A stretch of 32,479 nt of DNA from JBJFGR01 sp051892875 (GTDB lineage: Bacteria > Pseudomonadota > Gammaproteobacteria > Enterobacterales > Succinivibrionaceae): assembly GCA_051892875.1 (NCBI GenBank), contig JBJFGR010000136.1:1-32479 (forward strand). The letters are read 5' to 3'. The position numbers were made by a program, and so were the translations under genes. A model generated the notes under the pieces. It worked only from the letters and a program-made list of their open reading frames with translations, was not told the DNA's origin and searched no databases. Below are positions 16,575 through 24,704 of this stretch, one piece after another. How positions within the stretch are numbered: the first letter of the stretch is position 1; every line of letters begins with the position of its first letter.

Positions 16575-17054
16575 ATGGCAACTCCAATGACAGTTCAAGG
16601 TTATCAAAAAATCAAAGATGAATTGGAATTCTTGCGTGGTACAGAACGTCCTCGTATTACTGAAGAAATTGCAGAAGCTCGTGAACATGGCGATTTAAAA
16701 GAAAATGCAGAATATCATGCAGCTCGTGAAGCTCAAAGTATTTGTGAAGCAAAAATAAAAGATTTAGAAGCACAATTATCTACTGCAGAAGTTATTGATG
16801 TTACAAAGTTTAAGAATGTAGAAGATAAGAAAGTAATATTTGGTTCTACGGTTAAGTTAGAAAGAGAATCCGACGGAGCTGAAGTTACTTATAAAATTGT
16901 TGGTGAAAATGAATCAGACGTTTCAAATGGCTTATTATGTTATAAAACACCTATTGCAAAAGGTCTTTTAGGTAAGTATGCTGATGATGATGTAACAATT
17001 CAGACACCAAAGGGTAAAGTTAATTATTATATTATTGAAGTTCTTTATATATAA
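16575..17054 (+). CDS. greA: Transcription elongation factor GreA
   Basis: GreA stimulates transcript cleavage by backtracked RNA polymerase. The 159 residues have an N-terminal coiled coil (about 1-75) with the tip motif GDLKENAEYHAA, in which Asp40 and Glu43 correspond to the catalytic-tip acids Asp41 and Glu44 of E. coli. The C-terminal FKBP-like domain includes VTYKIVGENESD, then SPIAKGLLGK-like TPIAKGLLGKY. Length is normal. A strong GAAAGGTGG ribosome binding site precedes ATG 16575. The leader has its own promoter and terminator; a hairpin terminator follows the gene. Confidence 0.96.
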   Translation: MATPMTVQGYQKIKDELEFLRGTERPRITEEIAEAREHGDLKENAEYHAAREAQSICEAKIKDLEAQLSTAEVIDVTKFKNVEDKKVIFGSTVKLERESDGAEVTYKIVGENESDVSNGLLCYKTPIAKGLLGKYADDDVTIQTPKGKVNYYIIEVLYI

Positions 17055-17122
17055 TTTACTCTGAATTATTTCAATATTTTTGATTGAAATTGGTTTTATA
17101 GATTAAGGTTCACAGTTAAATA

Positions 17123-17154
17123 AACCCGTAAGTTGAAATTCTTACGGGTTTTTT
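17123..17154 (+). terminator. Intrinsic terminator after greA
   Basis: AACCCGTAAG and CTTACGGGTT form a perfect 10-bp stem over an 8-base loop, followed by TTTT. Confidence 0.85.
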
Positions 17155-17171
17155 ATAGATTATTTGGGAAT

Positions 17172-17222
17172 AATTAAAATTAATGATTAATTAAAATTAA
17201 TAATTAATTAAAATTAATAATA
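17172..17222. repeat. Three tandem copies of a 17-bp A+T-only-type repeat
   Basis: The unit AATTAAAATTAATGATT occurs at 17172-17188, 17189-17205 and 17206-17222, with one change in copy two and two in copy three. It lies between the greA terminator and the yhbY stop codon. It looks like a short minisatellite; no function is evident. Confidence 0.8.
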
Positions 17223-17236
17223 ATAAATAATAAAAA

Positions 17237-17536
17237 TTATTCTTTAGGTAAAGTGAAGTTGCTATTTTTTTTCTTCTGTTTAAAAAGTGTTAATATATTG
17301 CCCATAAACTGAACAACAGTTGATGTTGATTTTTCAGCAATTATATCCGCTACTTCTTTTTTAGCTTCACTATCTTCTGCTGCTACCTTTACTTTAATAA
17401 GTTCATGATGTTCAATTGAAGAAATAATTTCATTAATAACAGATTCTGTTAATCCTTTTTGGCCTACCATTACAATAGGTTTAAGCTCATGAGCTTTTGA
17501 TTTTAGATATAGCTTTTGTTTTGTAGTTAATTCCAT
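17237..17536 (-). CDS. yhbY: Ribosome assembly RNA-binding protein YhbY (CRM domain)
   Basis: YhbY is a small CRM-domain protein that binds pre-50S particles. The 99 residues show the CRM pattern: LTTKQKLYLKSKAHELKPIV, the GxxG loop VGQKGLTESV, ELIKVKV in the beta sheet, and VVQFMGNILTLFK at the end. The variable basic tail follows. AGAGGA precedes the ATG. It is divergent from rlmE, as in E. coli. Confidence 0.93.
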   Translation of the reverse strand: MELTTKQKLYLKSKAHELKPIVMVGQKGLTESVINEIISSIEHHELIKVKVAAEDSEAKKEVADIIAEKSTSTVVQFMGNILTLFKQKKKNSNFTLPKE

Positions 17537-17634
17537 GATAAATCCTCTTTAACAATAAGATAAGTTTAATGAATTAAGTAAATAAAGCAAGTATAAAATA
17601 GTAGAATCTGAAAAAAAAACTTTATATACCATTA

Positions 17635-17662
17635 TTGACAAATCTCATATCTATTATAATAT
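17635..17662 (+). promoter_or_regulatory. Sigma70 promoter of rlmE-ftsH
   Basis: A perfect TTGACA (17635-17640) and TAATAT (17657-17662) are 16 bp apart in the yhbY-rlmE divergent gap. An overlapping TATAAT at 17655 is too close to the -35. The resulting leader of about 100 bases is A+T-rich. Confidence 0.65.
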
Positions 17663-17769
17663 GTAAGTAAGTGTTATTTGCACTTTTTTAAATTGCGTTT
17701 TAAAATTTATAAGCAAGTTTTTAATAGAAATATAAAATTTTTAATAGTTAATATTTTACTTTCAAATAG

Positions 17770-18423
17770 ATGGCAAAAAAGAAAAGAACAGCAAGCCAAA
17801 CAAGGTGGCTTAAAGAACATTTTGATGATGTTTATGTCCAAGAGGCTCATAAGCAAGGATTACGCTCTAGAGCTAGTTTTAAAATAGAAGAAATTCAAGA
17901 AAAAGATCGAATTATCAAGCCTGATTATAAGGTTGTTGATCTTGGTGCAGCGCCTGGGGGATGGTCTCAGTATGTTGCGACTTGTGTAGGTGAAAAAGGC
18001 CGTGTTGTGGCGTGTGATATTTTACCTATGACTCCAATTACTGGTGTTGATTTTTTACAAGGTGATTTTAGAGAGCAAGAAGTTCTCGATAAGTTATTAG
18101 AAATTGTTGGTGATGATAAGGTTGATGTAATTCTTTCTGATATGGCACCTAATATGTCTGGTAATTTAGGTGTTGATCAACCAAGAGCTATGTATTTAGT
18201 AGAGTTAGCTTTTGATATGTGTAATCAAATTTTAAAACAAAATGGGAGTTTTGTGGTCAAAGTTTTTAATGGCGAAGGTACAGAAGCTTATTTAAGAATG
18301 TTAAGACAGGCTTTTAAAGAAGTTAGAGTTAGAAAGCCAGATGCTTCCAGAGCACGTTCTAGAGAAGTTTATTACGTTTGTTTAGGTTTTAAAGGAGCTA
18401 GAGAACAAGAGTTTTTTAGATAA
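17770..18423 (+). CDS. rlmE: 23S rRNA (uridine(2552)-2'-O)-methyltransferase
   Basis: RlmE (FtsJ/RrmJ) methylates U2552 in the ribosomal A loop during late 50S assembly, using S-adenosylmethionine. The 217 residues contain the SAM-binding motif VVDLGAAPGGWSQYV (about 55-69) and the full catalytic tetrad Lys38, Asp124, Lys164 and Glu199, all at the E. coli positions. SDMAPNMSGN and SREVYYVCLGFK are the usual surrounding motifs. No Shine-Dalgarno sequence is visible before ATG 17770. It has its own sigma70-like promoter and is followed by ftsH after 42 bp. Confidence 0.96.
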   Translation: MAKKKRTASQTRWLKEHFDDVYVQEAHKQGLRSRASFKIEEIQEKDRIIKPDYKVVDLGAAPGGWSQYVATCVGEKGRVVACDILPMTPITGVDFLQGDFREQEVLDKLLEIVGDDKVDVILSDMAPNMSGNLGVDQPRAMYLVELAFDMCNQILKQNGSFVVKVFNGEGTEAYLRMLRQAFKEVRVRKPDASRARSREVYYVCLGFKGAREQEFFR

Positions 18424-18465
18424 TTTATAGAAAAAAAACGAGTTCTCCTATATAGGAAATAAGAG

Positions 18466-20412
18466 ATGGCAAAAAATATAATATTATGGTTAATTGTAGC
18501 AGTCGTAATAATTTACGGTTTTGAATCAGTAAATAATACAAATACTCGAACAAATACAAATAACTATATTGCTTTTAAGAACGAAATAGCAAATGATCAG
18601 ATACGAACTGTTCAAATTGATGGTAGAAGTATTACAGGTGTAAAAAAGAATGGCGAGCAGTTTTCTGTTATTATGCCAATGCATGATTCTGATTTACTGC
18701 CAAAACTTGAAGAAAAAAATATAGCAACAACAGGTGTACTTCCTGAAGAACCTAGTATTTTAGCTTCTATATTAGTTTCATGGTTCCCAATTATTTTAAT
18801 AGTGTTGCTATGGTTTTTCTTTATGAGATCTATGCAAGGTGGTAAAGGTGGTGCTTTAGGTTTTTCCAAAAGCAAGGCTAAGTTATTAAGCGAAGATCAG
18901 GTAAGAACGACATTTGCGGATGTTTCAGGTTGTGATGAAGCAAAAGAAGAAGTAAAGGAAATAGTTGATTACTTAAGAGATCCAAGCAAATTCCAAAAAC
19001 TAGGCGGTAAGATACCAAGAGGTGTTTTACTTGTTGGTCAACCAGGTACTGGTAAAACTTTATTAGCAAAAGCTATTTCTGGTGAAGCAAAAGTTCCTTT
19101 TTTCTCTATTTCTGGTTCTGATTTCGTAGAAATGTTTGTGGGTGTTGGTGCCTCACGCGTGAGAGATATGTTTGAACAAGCTAAAAAAAGATGTCCTTGC
19201 ATTATCTTTATAGATGAAATAGATGCTGTCGGTCGTAAGAGAGGTATCGGTATTGGTGGTGGTCATGATGAAAGAGAACAGACTTTAAACCAGTTGCTAG
19301 TTGAAATGGATGGTTTTGATGGTCATGAGGCTGTTATTGTTATTGCAGCTACTAATAGACCAGATGTTCTTGACCCTGCTTTATTAAGACCAGGTCGATT
19401 TGACCGTCAAGTAACCGTAGGTTTACCTGATGTTAAAGGTCGTGCTGAAATATTAAAAGTACATACTCGCAAAGTTCCTATTGCTGATGATGTTAATATT
19501 GATGCTATAGCTCGTGGTACACCTGGTTTTTCAGGTGCAGAACTTGCGAACTTAGTTAACGAAGCTGCATTAGCAGCGGCTAGAGGTAATAAGAAATTAG
19601 TAGGTCAAGCCGATTTTGAATTAGCAAAAGATAAGATTTTAATGGGTCCTGAACGCAAATCAATGGCTATGGGGGAACATGAAAAAGAAAACACGGCATA
19701 CCATGAATCAGGTCATGCTATTGTTGGCAAATTAGTACCAGATCATGATCCTGTATATAAGGTTTCAATTATACCAAGAGGCAGAGCATTAGGTGTTACC
19801 ATGTATTTGCCTGAAAACGATAGGTTTAGTTATAGCCGTCAGCATATAGAATCAATGATAGCTTCATTGTATGCGGGACGTATTGCTGAGGAATTGATTT
19901 TTGGGAAAGATAAAGTAACAACTGGAGCTTCTAATGATATAGAGCGAGCAACAGATTTAGCTAGAAAGATGGTTATTAAGTGGGGCTTTAGTGATAAAGT
20001 GGGACCTATGTTAATGGAAGATCCTCAAACTGAAAGTTATTTGGGTAACCAGTCTTCTCAATTATCTCAAATGTCTCCTCAGTCACAATTGATTGTGGAT
20101 GAAGAAATTAAAGCTATTATTCAACGTAATTATGAAAAAGCTAAACAAATATTGACAGATAACATTGATATTCTTCATGCTATGAAAGATGCTTTATTGA
20201 AGTATGAAACAATAGATTCTGATCAAATAGATGATCTATTAGCTCGTAGACCTGTTCGTGAACCGGCAAGTAAAATTCAAGATACAAAAGCTGATAATAA
20301 CGACAAAAATGATAATGAAAATAAAGATAAAAATGATAGCGATAAAAGTGATATTAAGCAAGAATCAGTAGATTCAAAAAACTCTGAAAATAATGCAGAA
20401 GATTTGTTTTAA
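18466..20412 (+). CDS. ftsH: ATP-dependent zinc metalloprotease FtsH
   Basis: FtsH is a hexameric inner-membrane AAA+ protease that degrades membrane proteins and regulators such as sigma32 and LpxC. The 648 residues have two membrane helices (about 4-20 and 99-121) flanking a periplasmic domain. The AAA+ domain follows with Walker A GQPGTGKT (191-198), Walker B DEID (250-253) and the second region of homology TNRPDVLDPALLRPGRFDRQ. The zinc protease site is His413-Glu414-Ser-Gly-His417. The Walker A has Gln where Pro is usual. The C-terminal 45 residues are a low-complexity Asp/Lys/Asn tail. It is in an operon with rlmE, as in E. coli. Confidence 0.97.
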   Translation: MAKNIILWLIVAVVIIYGFESVNNTNTRTNTNNYIAFKNEIANDQIRTVQIDGRSITGVKKNGEQFSVIMPMHDSDLLPKLEEKNIATTGVLPEEPSILASILVSWFPIILIVLLWFFFMRSMQGGKGGALGFSKSKAKLLSEDQVRTTFADVSGCDEAKEEVKEIVDYLRDPSKFQKLGGKIPRGVLLVGQPGTGKTLLAKAISGEAKVPFFSISGSDFVEMFVGVGASRVRDMFEQAKKRCPCIIFIDEIDAVGRKRGIGIGGGHDEREQTLNQLLVEMDGFDGHEAVIVIAATNRPDVLDPALLRPGRFDRQVTVGLPDVKGRAEILKVHTRKVPIADDVNIDAIARGTPGFSGAELANLVNEAALAAARGNKKLVGQADFELAKDKILMGPERKSMAMGEHEKENTAYHESGHAIVGKLVPDHDPVYKVSIIPRGRALGVTMYLPENDRFSYSRQHIESMIASLYAGRIAEELIFGKDKVTTGASNDIERATDLARKMVIKWGFSDKVGPMLMEDPQTESYLGNQSSQLSQMSPQSQLIVDEEIKAIIQRNYEKAKQILTDNIDILHAMKDALLKYETIDSDQIDDLLARRPVREPASKIQDTKADNNDKNDNENKDKNDSDKSDIKQESVDSKNSENNAEDLF

Positions 20413-20489
20413 TTAAAGGTTCAATCATCTCTAAATTTTTTCAGAGATGATTGAAAAAATAGAAGTATATTTTTTTATTATCATATTAT

Positions 20490-20532
20490 TCTATATTCAT
20501 AAAAAATAATTCATATGAATATAGATTTTTTT
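20490..20532 (+). terminator. Intrinsic terminator after ftsH
   Basis: TCTATATTCAT and ATGAATATAGA form a perfect 11-bp stem, followed by seven T. A second perfect 13-bp hairpin lies just upstream at 20420-20455 but has no U-tract. The remaining 20533-20701 holds no gene that I can see. Confidence 0.85.
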
Positions 20533-20701
20533 ATGAATAAGTCTCTAATTGGTACTTAATAGGCGCTAATAAGTGTTAAATAAGCTATAATATGTAAAAA
20601 AACTCACGTTTTTGTTACAATAAGATTTTTTGCGTAATATAGATTTATGAGTTATAACTGATTATCTAATAATAGATATTATTATAGATCAAGGATACTA
20701 A

Positions 20702-21604
20702 ATGAAAGAAAATAAAAGAATGCTAATAACAGCTTCAAATAGGAGTTTGGATATATCAACTCCTAAAGTTATGGGGATTGTAAATGTAACACCTGATTCA
20801 TTTTCTGATGGAGGAACGCATAATACAGTTGATGCAGCTTTTGATTTTAGTGCAAAATTAGTATCTGATGGTGCTGCTATTATAGATGTTGGTGGTGAAT
20901 CGACACGACCTGGTGCAAGTGATGTTTCAGAAGATGAAGAATTAAATAGAGTTGTACCAGTTGTAGAAAAAATAGCAAAGAATTTAGATGTGTTTATTTC
21001 TGTTGACACATCAAAACCTAAAGTAATGGAAGAATCTATTAAAGCTGGTGCTCATTTAATAAATGATATTCGAGCTTTACAAGAAGAAGGGGCTATTGAA
21101 GTTTGTGCAAAATATAAAATCCCTGTATGTTTAATGCATATGCAGGGTGAACCTAGAACAATGCAAGTAGAACCTCATTATAATGACTTGTTAGGTGATA
21201 TTAATCAGTTCTTTTATGAAAGAATTCATGAATGTTTAAATAAAGGTATTGAATCAAATAATATAATTTTAGATCCAGGTTATGGATTCGGAAAAACTTT
21301 AGATCAAAATTATGAATTATTGGGAAGACTTGATACACTAAAGAGTTTTGGAAAACCTTTATTAGTAGGTGTTTCTAGAAAATCAATGATAGGTAATTTA
21401 TTGAATGTTCATGTAAATGAAAGATTAGCTGGTTCATTATCATTAGCCCTTTTTGCTGTAAATAGGGGGGCTAAAATTGTGAGAGTGCATGATGTAAAAG
21501 AAACAGTTCAAGCGTTAAAGTGTTGGATATATGCTCAAAAATATGTGCATTCTAGTCCAGCATTAAGTAAGATAATTCCAATGCATAAAAAAAATAAGGA
21601 ATAA
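20702..21604 (+). CDS. folP: Dihydropteroate synthase
   Basis: FolP condenses 6-hydroxymethyl-dihydropterin pyrophosphate with p-aminobenzoate to make dihydropteroate in folate synthesis; it is the sulfonamide target. The 300 residues form the TIM-barrel enzyme with MGIVNVTPDSFSDGG (24-38), DVGGESTRPGA, SVDTSKPKVM, LMHMQGEPRTMQ, LDPGYGFGKT, VGVSRKSMIG and IVRVHDVKET. These are all pterin, phosphate and pABA contacts. Length is slightly above the usual 280, owing to both ends. CAAGGA precedes the ATG. It is followed by glmM after 134 bp, the conserved gammaproteobacterial order. Confidence 0.96.
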   Translation: MKENKRMLITASNRSLDISTPKVMGIVNVTPDSFSDGGTHNTVDAAFDFSAKLVSDGAAIIDVGGESTRPGASDVSEDEELNRVVPVVEKIAKNLDVFISVDTSKPKVMEESIKAGAHLINDIRALQEEGAIEVCAKYKIPVCLMHMQGEPRTMQVEPHYNDLLGDINQFFYERIHECLNKGIESNNIILDPGYGFGKTLDQNYELLGRLDTLKSFGKPLLVGVSRKSMIGNLLNVHVNERLAGSLSLALFAVNRGAKIVRVHDVKETVQALKCWIYAQKYVHSSPALSKIIPMHKKNKE

Positions 21605-21738
21605 AATAATAAAAAAGAATTTATTTAAATAATAGTGAGATAAGATAGATAAGCGAGATATGCTAGCAGATCTAGATAAGTAAGCTTGCTGCCTTAACTT
21701 GGTTAAACACAAAAAATTAGATCAGAAGGTGTAAAAAA

Positions 21739-23079
21739 ATGCAGAGAAAGTATTTTGGTACTGATGGAGTGCGAGGCAAAGTAGGTAAATATCCTATCGT
21801 TCCAAATTTTGTAATGAAATTAGGATGGGCTGCAGGTAAAGTATTATCAGAAAGTGGAACAAAGACAGTAATTATCGGTAAAGATACGAGAATATCTGGA
21901 TATATGTTAGAAGCTGCTTTGGAAGCTGGATTTAGTGCAGCTGGCGTAAAATCTGTTTTATTAGGACCTATGCCAACACCTGCTATTGCTTATTTAACAA
22001 AAGCTTTTCGTGCTGAAGCTGGGGTCGTAATCAGTGCATCACATAATCCATTTTATGACAATGGTATAAAGTTTTTCTCAAAGAATGGTACTAAGTTACC
22101 AGATGAAGTTGAAGCAAAAATTGAATCACTACTTGAACAAGAAATGACAATTAATGAATCAAAGTCTTTGGGAAAAGCTGGTAGAAAGGATGACGCACCT
22201 GGTCGTTATGTTGAATTCTGTAAAAGTACATTCCCTAATACTTACTCTTTAGATGGAATGAAAATTGTTCTTGACTGTGCTAATGGGGCTACATATCAAG
22301 TCGCACCTATGGTATTTAGAGAATTAGGGGCAGATGTTGTAACTATTGGTGTTGAGCCTAATGGGATTAATATAAACGATGGTTATGGTTCAACACATCC
22401 TAATAATTTAATATTAAAAGTAATTGAAACGAAAGCAAATGTTGGTATTGCCTTTGATGGTGATGGTGATAGAGTTATGATGGTTGATGAAAAAGGTAAT
22501 CTTCTTGATGGTGATGTCCTTTTATATATCATTGCAAAATATCAACAAAAATTGAATAAATTGGTAGGCGGTGTTGTCGGTACTTTGATGTCAAATCTTG
22601 GTTTTGAGCAGGCGTTACAAAGATTAGGTATACCTTTTGAGAGAGCAAAAGTTGGTGACCGTTATGTAATGGAAAAGTTGTTAGAAAACAAGTGGAATTT
22701 AGGTGGAGAAAATTCAGGTCATATTATAAGCTTAAAGCACACAACAACAGGTGATGGTATTATTAGTGCTTTACAAGTTTTAAGAGCAATGTGTGAAGAT
22801 AATTTACCACTAAGTGAGTTGTATACTGATTTGAAGTTGTTCCCACAAGAGCTAATAAATGTTCGTCTTACGGCTGGTTTTGATGCATTAGCAGATACTA
22901 CAGTACATGAAGCAACTAAATATGCAGAAGAACGATTAGGCTCAAAAGGTCGAGTTTTACTTAGAAAGAGTGGAACAGAACCTTTAATAAGAGTTATGGT
23001 TGAAGGTGAAGATGAAAGTTTAGTTAAAGAACTAGCTCATCATATAGCAAATGTGATAGTTCATCAGAGTCAATGTTAG
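21739..23079 (+). CDS. glmM: Phosphoglucosamine mutase
   Basis: GlmM converts glucosamine-6-phosphate to glucosamine-1-phosphate for UDP-GlcNAc, peptidoglycan and LPS synthesis. The 446 residues begin with KYFGTDGVRGKVG. The phosphoserine loop is VISASHNP with Ser101 as the phosphorylated residue, and the metal-binding loop is FDGDGDR (Asp240, Asp242, Asp244). GGENSGH is the sugar-binding loop and RKSGTEPLIRVM the phosphate-binding loop. Length is normal. AAGGTG lies before the ATG. A perfect hairpin follows the stop. Confidence 0.97.
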   Translation: MQRKYFGTDGVRGKVGKYPIVPNFVMKLGWAAGKVLSESGTKTVIIGKDTRISGYMLEAALEAGFSAAGVKSVLLGPMPTPAIAYLTKAFRAEAGVVISASHNPFYDNGIKFFSKNGTKLPDEVEAKIESLLEQEMTINESKSLGKAGRKDDAPGRYVEFCKSTFPNTYSLDGMKIVLDCANGATYQVAPMVFRELGADVVTIGVEPNGININDGYGSTHPNNLILKVIETKANVGIAFDGDGDRVMMVDEKGNLLDGDVLLYIIAKYQQKLNKLVGGVVGTLMSNLGFEQALQRLGIPFERAKVGDRYVMEKLLENKWNLGGENSGHIISLKHTTTGDGIISALQVLRAMCEDNLPLSELYTDLKLFPQELINVRLTAGFDALADTTVHEATKYAEERLGSKGRVLLRKSGTEPLIRVMVEGEDESLVKELAHHIANVIVHQSQC

Positions 23080-23150
23080 TGTTTATTGTGTTTGTTATTT
23101 AGAAACTTGATAATAAATGCATAAATTTGCTAATTTAATTTAAAAGATTT

Positions 23151-23182
23151 ACTAACCATATATTTGTATATGGTTAGTGTTT
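23151..23182 (+). terminator. Hairpin terminator after glmM
   Basis: ACTAACCATATA and TATATGGTTAGT form a perfect 12-bp stem with a TTTG loop, followed by GTTTATAT. The U-tract is short but stem and position fit a terminator. Confidence 0.65.
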
Positions 23183-23194
23183 ATATATGATTTA

Positions 23195-23230
23195 CATTAA
23201 TACTGTTTGCATTAATCATTAATACTGTTT
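23195..23230. repeat. Pair of 14-bp direct repeats
   Basis: CATTAATACTGTTT occurs at 23195-23208 and again at 23217-23230, so the starts are 22 bp apart, about two helical turns. They lie in the 331-bp glmM-secG gap, which has no gene. They may be binding sites or chance in A+T-rich DNA. Confidence 0.6.
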
Positions 23231-23321
23231 TTTAATCTTCGTTTTATAGCAGTGAATGAAAGTGGAATTCCGAATTTAAGTGTCAAAATATTCGTTATTA
23301 AAGATTATTTTTAAAAAATTC

Positions 23322-23349
23322 TTGATAATTTAGATAATTTTGATAAAAT
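23322..23349 (+). promoter_or_regulatory. Candidate sigma70 promoter of secG
   Basis: TTGATA (23322-23327) and TAAAAT (23344-23349) are 16 bp apart, about 60 bp before secG. Confidence 0.45.
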
Positions 23350-23410
23350 TACTGACCATTATAAGATATAGCGATGATTTTGGCGTATCGGTTTAATTTT
23401 AGGATTTAAA

Positions 23411-23923
23411 ATGAGTTTAGCTTATTCAATTTTGTTAGTTATTTTTTTAATTGTTGCAATTTTTTTAATTGTTTTTATACTTGTGCAACAAGGAAAGGGT
23501 GCTAGCATGGGTGCATCATTTGGTGCAGGTGCTTCTAATACGTTATTTGGATCAGCAGGTAGTGCAAATTTCTTTACAAAATCCACATGGTTATTAACAG
23601 CTTTATTCTTTATAATTTGTATTGTTTTAGGATATTTGAACTCTCATAGAGATCGTTCAAATGTGGATGATTTTTCAAATATATCTACAAGTGAACAAGT
23701 TGTTAATAACAATGAGCCTAAGATTGTAAAAGAATTACCTGCGACTGAAACAAAAGAAGTTGTTGCTCCAGTAGTTGAAGAAAAGAAAGCAGAAGAATCT
23801 ACAACTCCAGTAGTTGAAGAGCAAAAAACTGAAGTAAAAGCAGAAGAAGCTGTAGTTCAAGCTCCAGTTGTTGAAGAACAGAAGACAGAAGAAGCTAACA
23901 CAGTTTCAACTGAACAACAGTAA
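23411..23923 (+). CDS. secG: Preprotein translocase subunit SecG with long C-terminal tail
   Basis: SecG is the small accessory subunit of the SecYEG channel. The first 80 residues are typical: an N-terminal membrane helix (about 4-25), VQQGKGASMGASFGAGASNT with the conserved Gly-rich loop, LFGSAGSANFFTKSTW, and a second helix (about 60-77). Residues after about 80 are an unusual hydrophilic tail, rich in Glu, Val, Lys and Thr, with three copies of a PVVEE(K/Q)K unit. At 170 residues it is longer than E. coli SecG (110). AGGA precedes the ATG. tRNA-Leu follows 6 bp after the stop, as leuU follows secG in E. coli. Confidence 0.95.
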   Translation: MSLAYSILLVIFLIVAIFLIVFILVQQGKGASMGASFGAGASNTLFGSAGSANFFTKSTWLLTALFFIICIVLGYLNSHRDRSNVDDFSNISTSEQVVNNNEPKIVKELPATETKEVVAPVVEEKKAEESTTPVVEEQKTEVKAEEAVVQAPVVEEQKTEEANTVSTEQQ

Positions 23924-23929
23924 AATAAT

Positions 23930-24014
23930 GCCCAGGTGGTGGAATTGGTAGACACGCTACCTTGAGGTGGTAGTGCAGAGATGCGTACGGGTTCAAGTCC
24001 CGTCCCGGGTACCA
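23930..24014 (+). tRNA. leuU: tRNA-Leu (anticodon GAG)
   Basis: The 85-base sequence folds as a type II tRNA. The acceptor arm is GCCCAGG with CCCGGGT (one A-C mismatch), and the anticodon stem is CTACC/GGTAG around loop TTGAGGT, giving anticodon GAG. A variable arm and a T loop GTTCAAGTC follow, and the 3' end is ACCA with CCA encoded. It reads CUC and CUU leucine codons. It lies directly after secG and ends in an intrinsic terminator, and it marks the edge between core genes and the accessory region downstream. Confidence 0.97.
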
Positions 24015-24037
24015 AGTTTTTAATTTATCTATATATA

Positions 24038-24069
24038 AACCAAGATTATTAGTTAATCTTGGTTTTTTT
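24038..24069 (+). terminator. Intrinsic terminator after tRNA-Leu
   Basis: AACCAAGATTA and TAATCTTGGTT form a perfect 11-bp stem followed by a run of T. The following 24070-24285 is A+T-rich and without a recognisable gene or integration repeat. Confidence 0.85.
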
Positions 24070-24285
24070 ATTTTAATTTAGATTTCTTTATTTAAAGTTA
24101 GAATAATCTTAAATACGAAAAAGATTATCAAATCAAATAATAAAAACTTTTCACCTTTTTATATGTTTTTTAAACAAAAAAACTCGCATCATTTTTTTAA
24201 AAAACTGTTTTTTTAGATTGTAGAATAACTCTTATAAGATTAATGAAGTAGTTAGGTCTGTTAGAAATTATAAGGTGAAATAAAT

Positions 24286-24594
24286 ATGAATTTTCAAAAT
24301 AGTAAGTCAGGTATTGCAGAAGTTGAATTTAACCAATTAGTGAATGAAGTGTCAAAATATAACTTTATTACATCAAGTCAAGTATCAAGATATATAAGAG
24401 AAAATAGATTGGGCTTTAAGTATAGACATATATCTGGACGTCTTGAAATGAAAAAAGGGAGAGATGTTTGGAATTTTGAAGGTGGTATATCACCAAAATA
24501 TTTTGGAAGATTATGTAAGGAATTGAATTTAGACAATAATCACTCTTTAGCACGAGTTAATAAGTTTACACCTTATGCATCATTATTATTTTAA
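24286..24594 (+). CDS. Small putative winged-helix DNA-binding protein
   Basis: I do not recognise the family. The 102 residues are soluble. The stretch FITSSQVSRYIRENRLGFKY (about 31-50) reads as a helix-turn-helix, followed by RHISGRLEMKKGRDVWNFEG, which could be the wing, then another helix (SPKYFGRLCKELNL). AAGGTG lies 8 bases before ATG 24286. It is the first gene after tRNA-Leu and precedes the RecQ-like gene by 110 bp on the same strand, so a role as regulator or component of the helicase-PRTase-DprA module is plausible. The assignment of a DNA-binding fold is by eye only. Confidence 0.6.
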   Translation: MNFQNSKSGIAEVEFNQLVNEVSKYNFITSSQVSRYIRENRLGFKYRHISGRLEMKKGRDVWNFEGGISPKYFGRLCKELNLDNNHSLARVNKFTPYASLLF

Positions 24595-24704
24595 AATAAA
24601 AAGAGAGACTTTCTGTATATGGGGGGATTAAATATTTAGAATTGAAAAAACAATAGTAAACTAGGTTTATTGAATATTATTAAAAAATAAATAAGGAAAA
24701 GATA

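Noticed and set aside
17678..17887. Open frame of 69 codons overlapping the rlmE start
   Set aside because: It is in another frame from rlmE, lacks a family, and its second half is the rlmE coding sequence out of frame.
20420..20455. Perfect 13-bp hairpin right after ftsH as the terminator
   Set aside because: It is followed by A residues rather than T on the plus strand; the hairpin at 20490-20532 with seven T is the better terminator.
23930..24014. Attachment-site duplication of the tRNA-Leu 3' end
   Set aside because: I looked for a second copy of the T-arm to CCA sequence in 24015-32479 and saw none; no integrase is present in the window.
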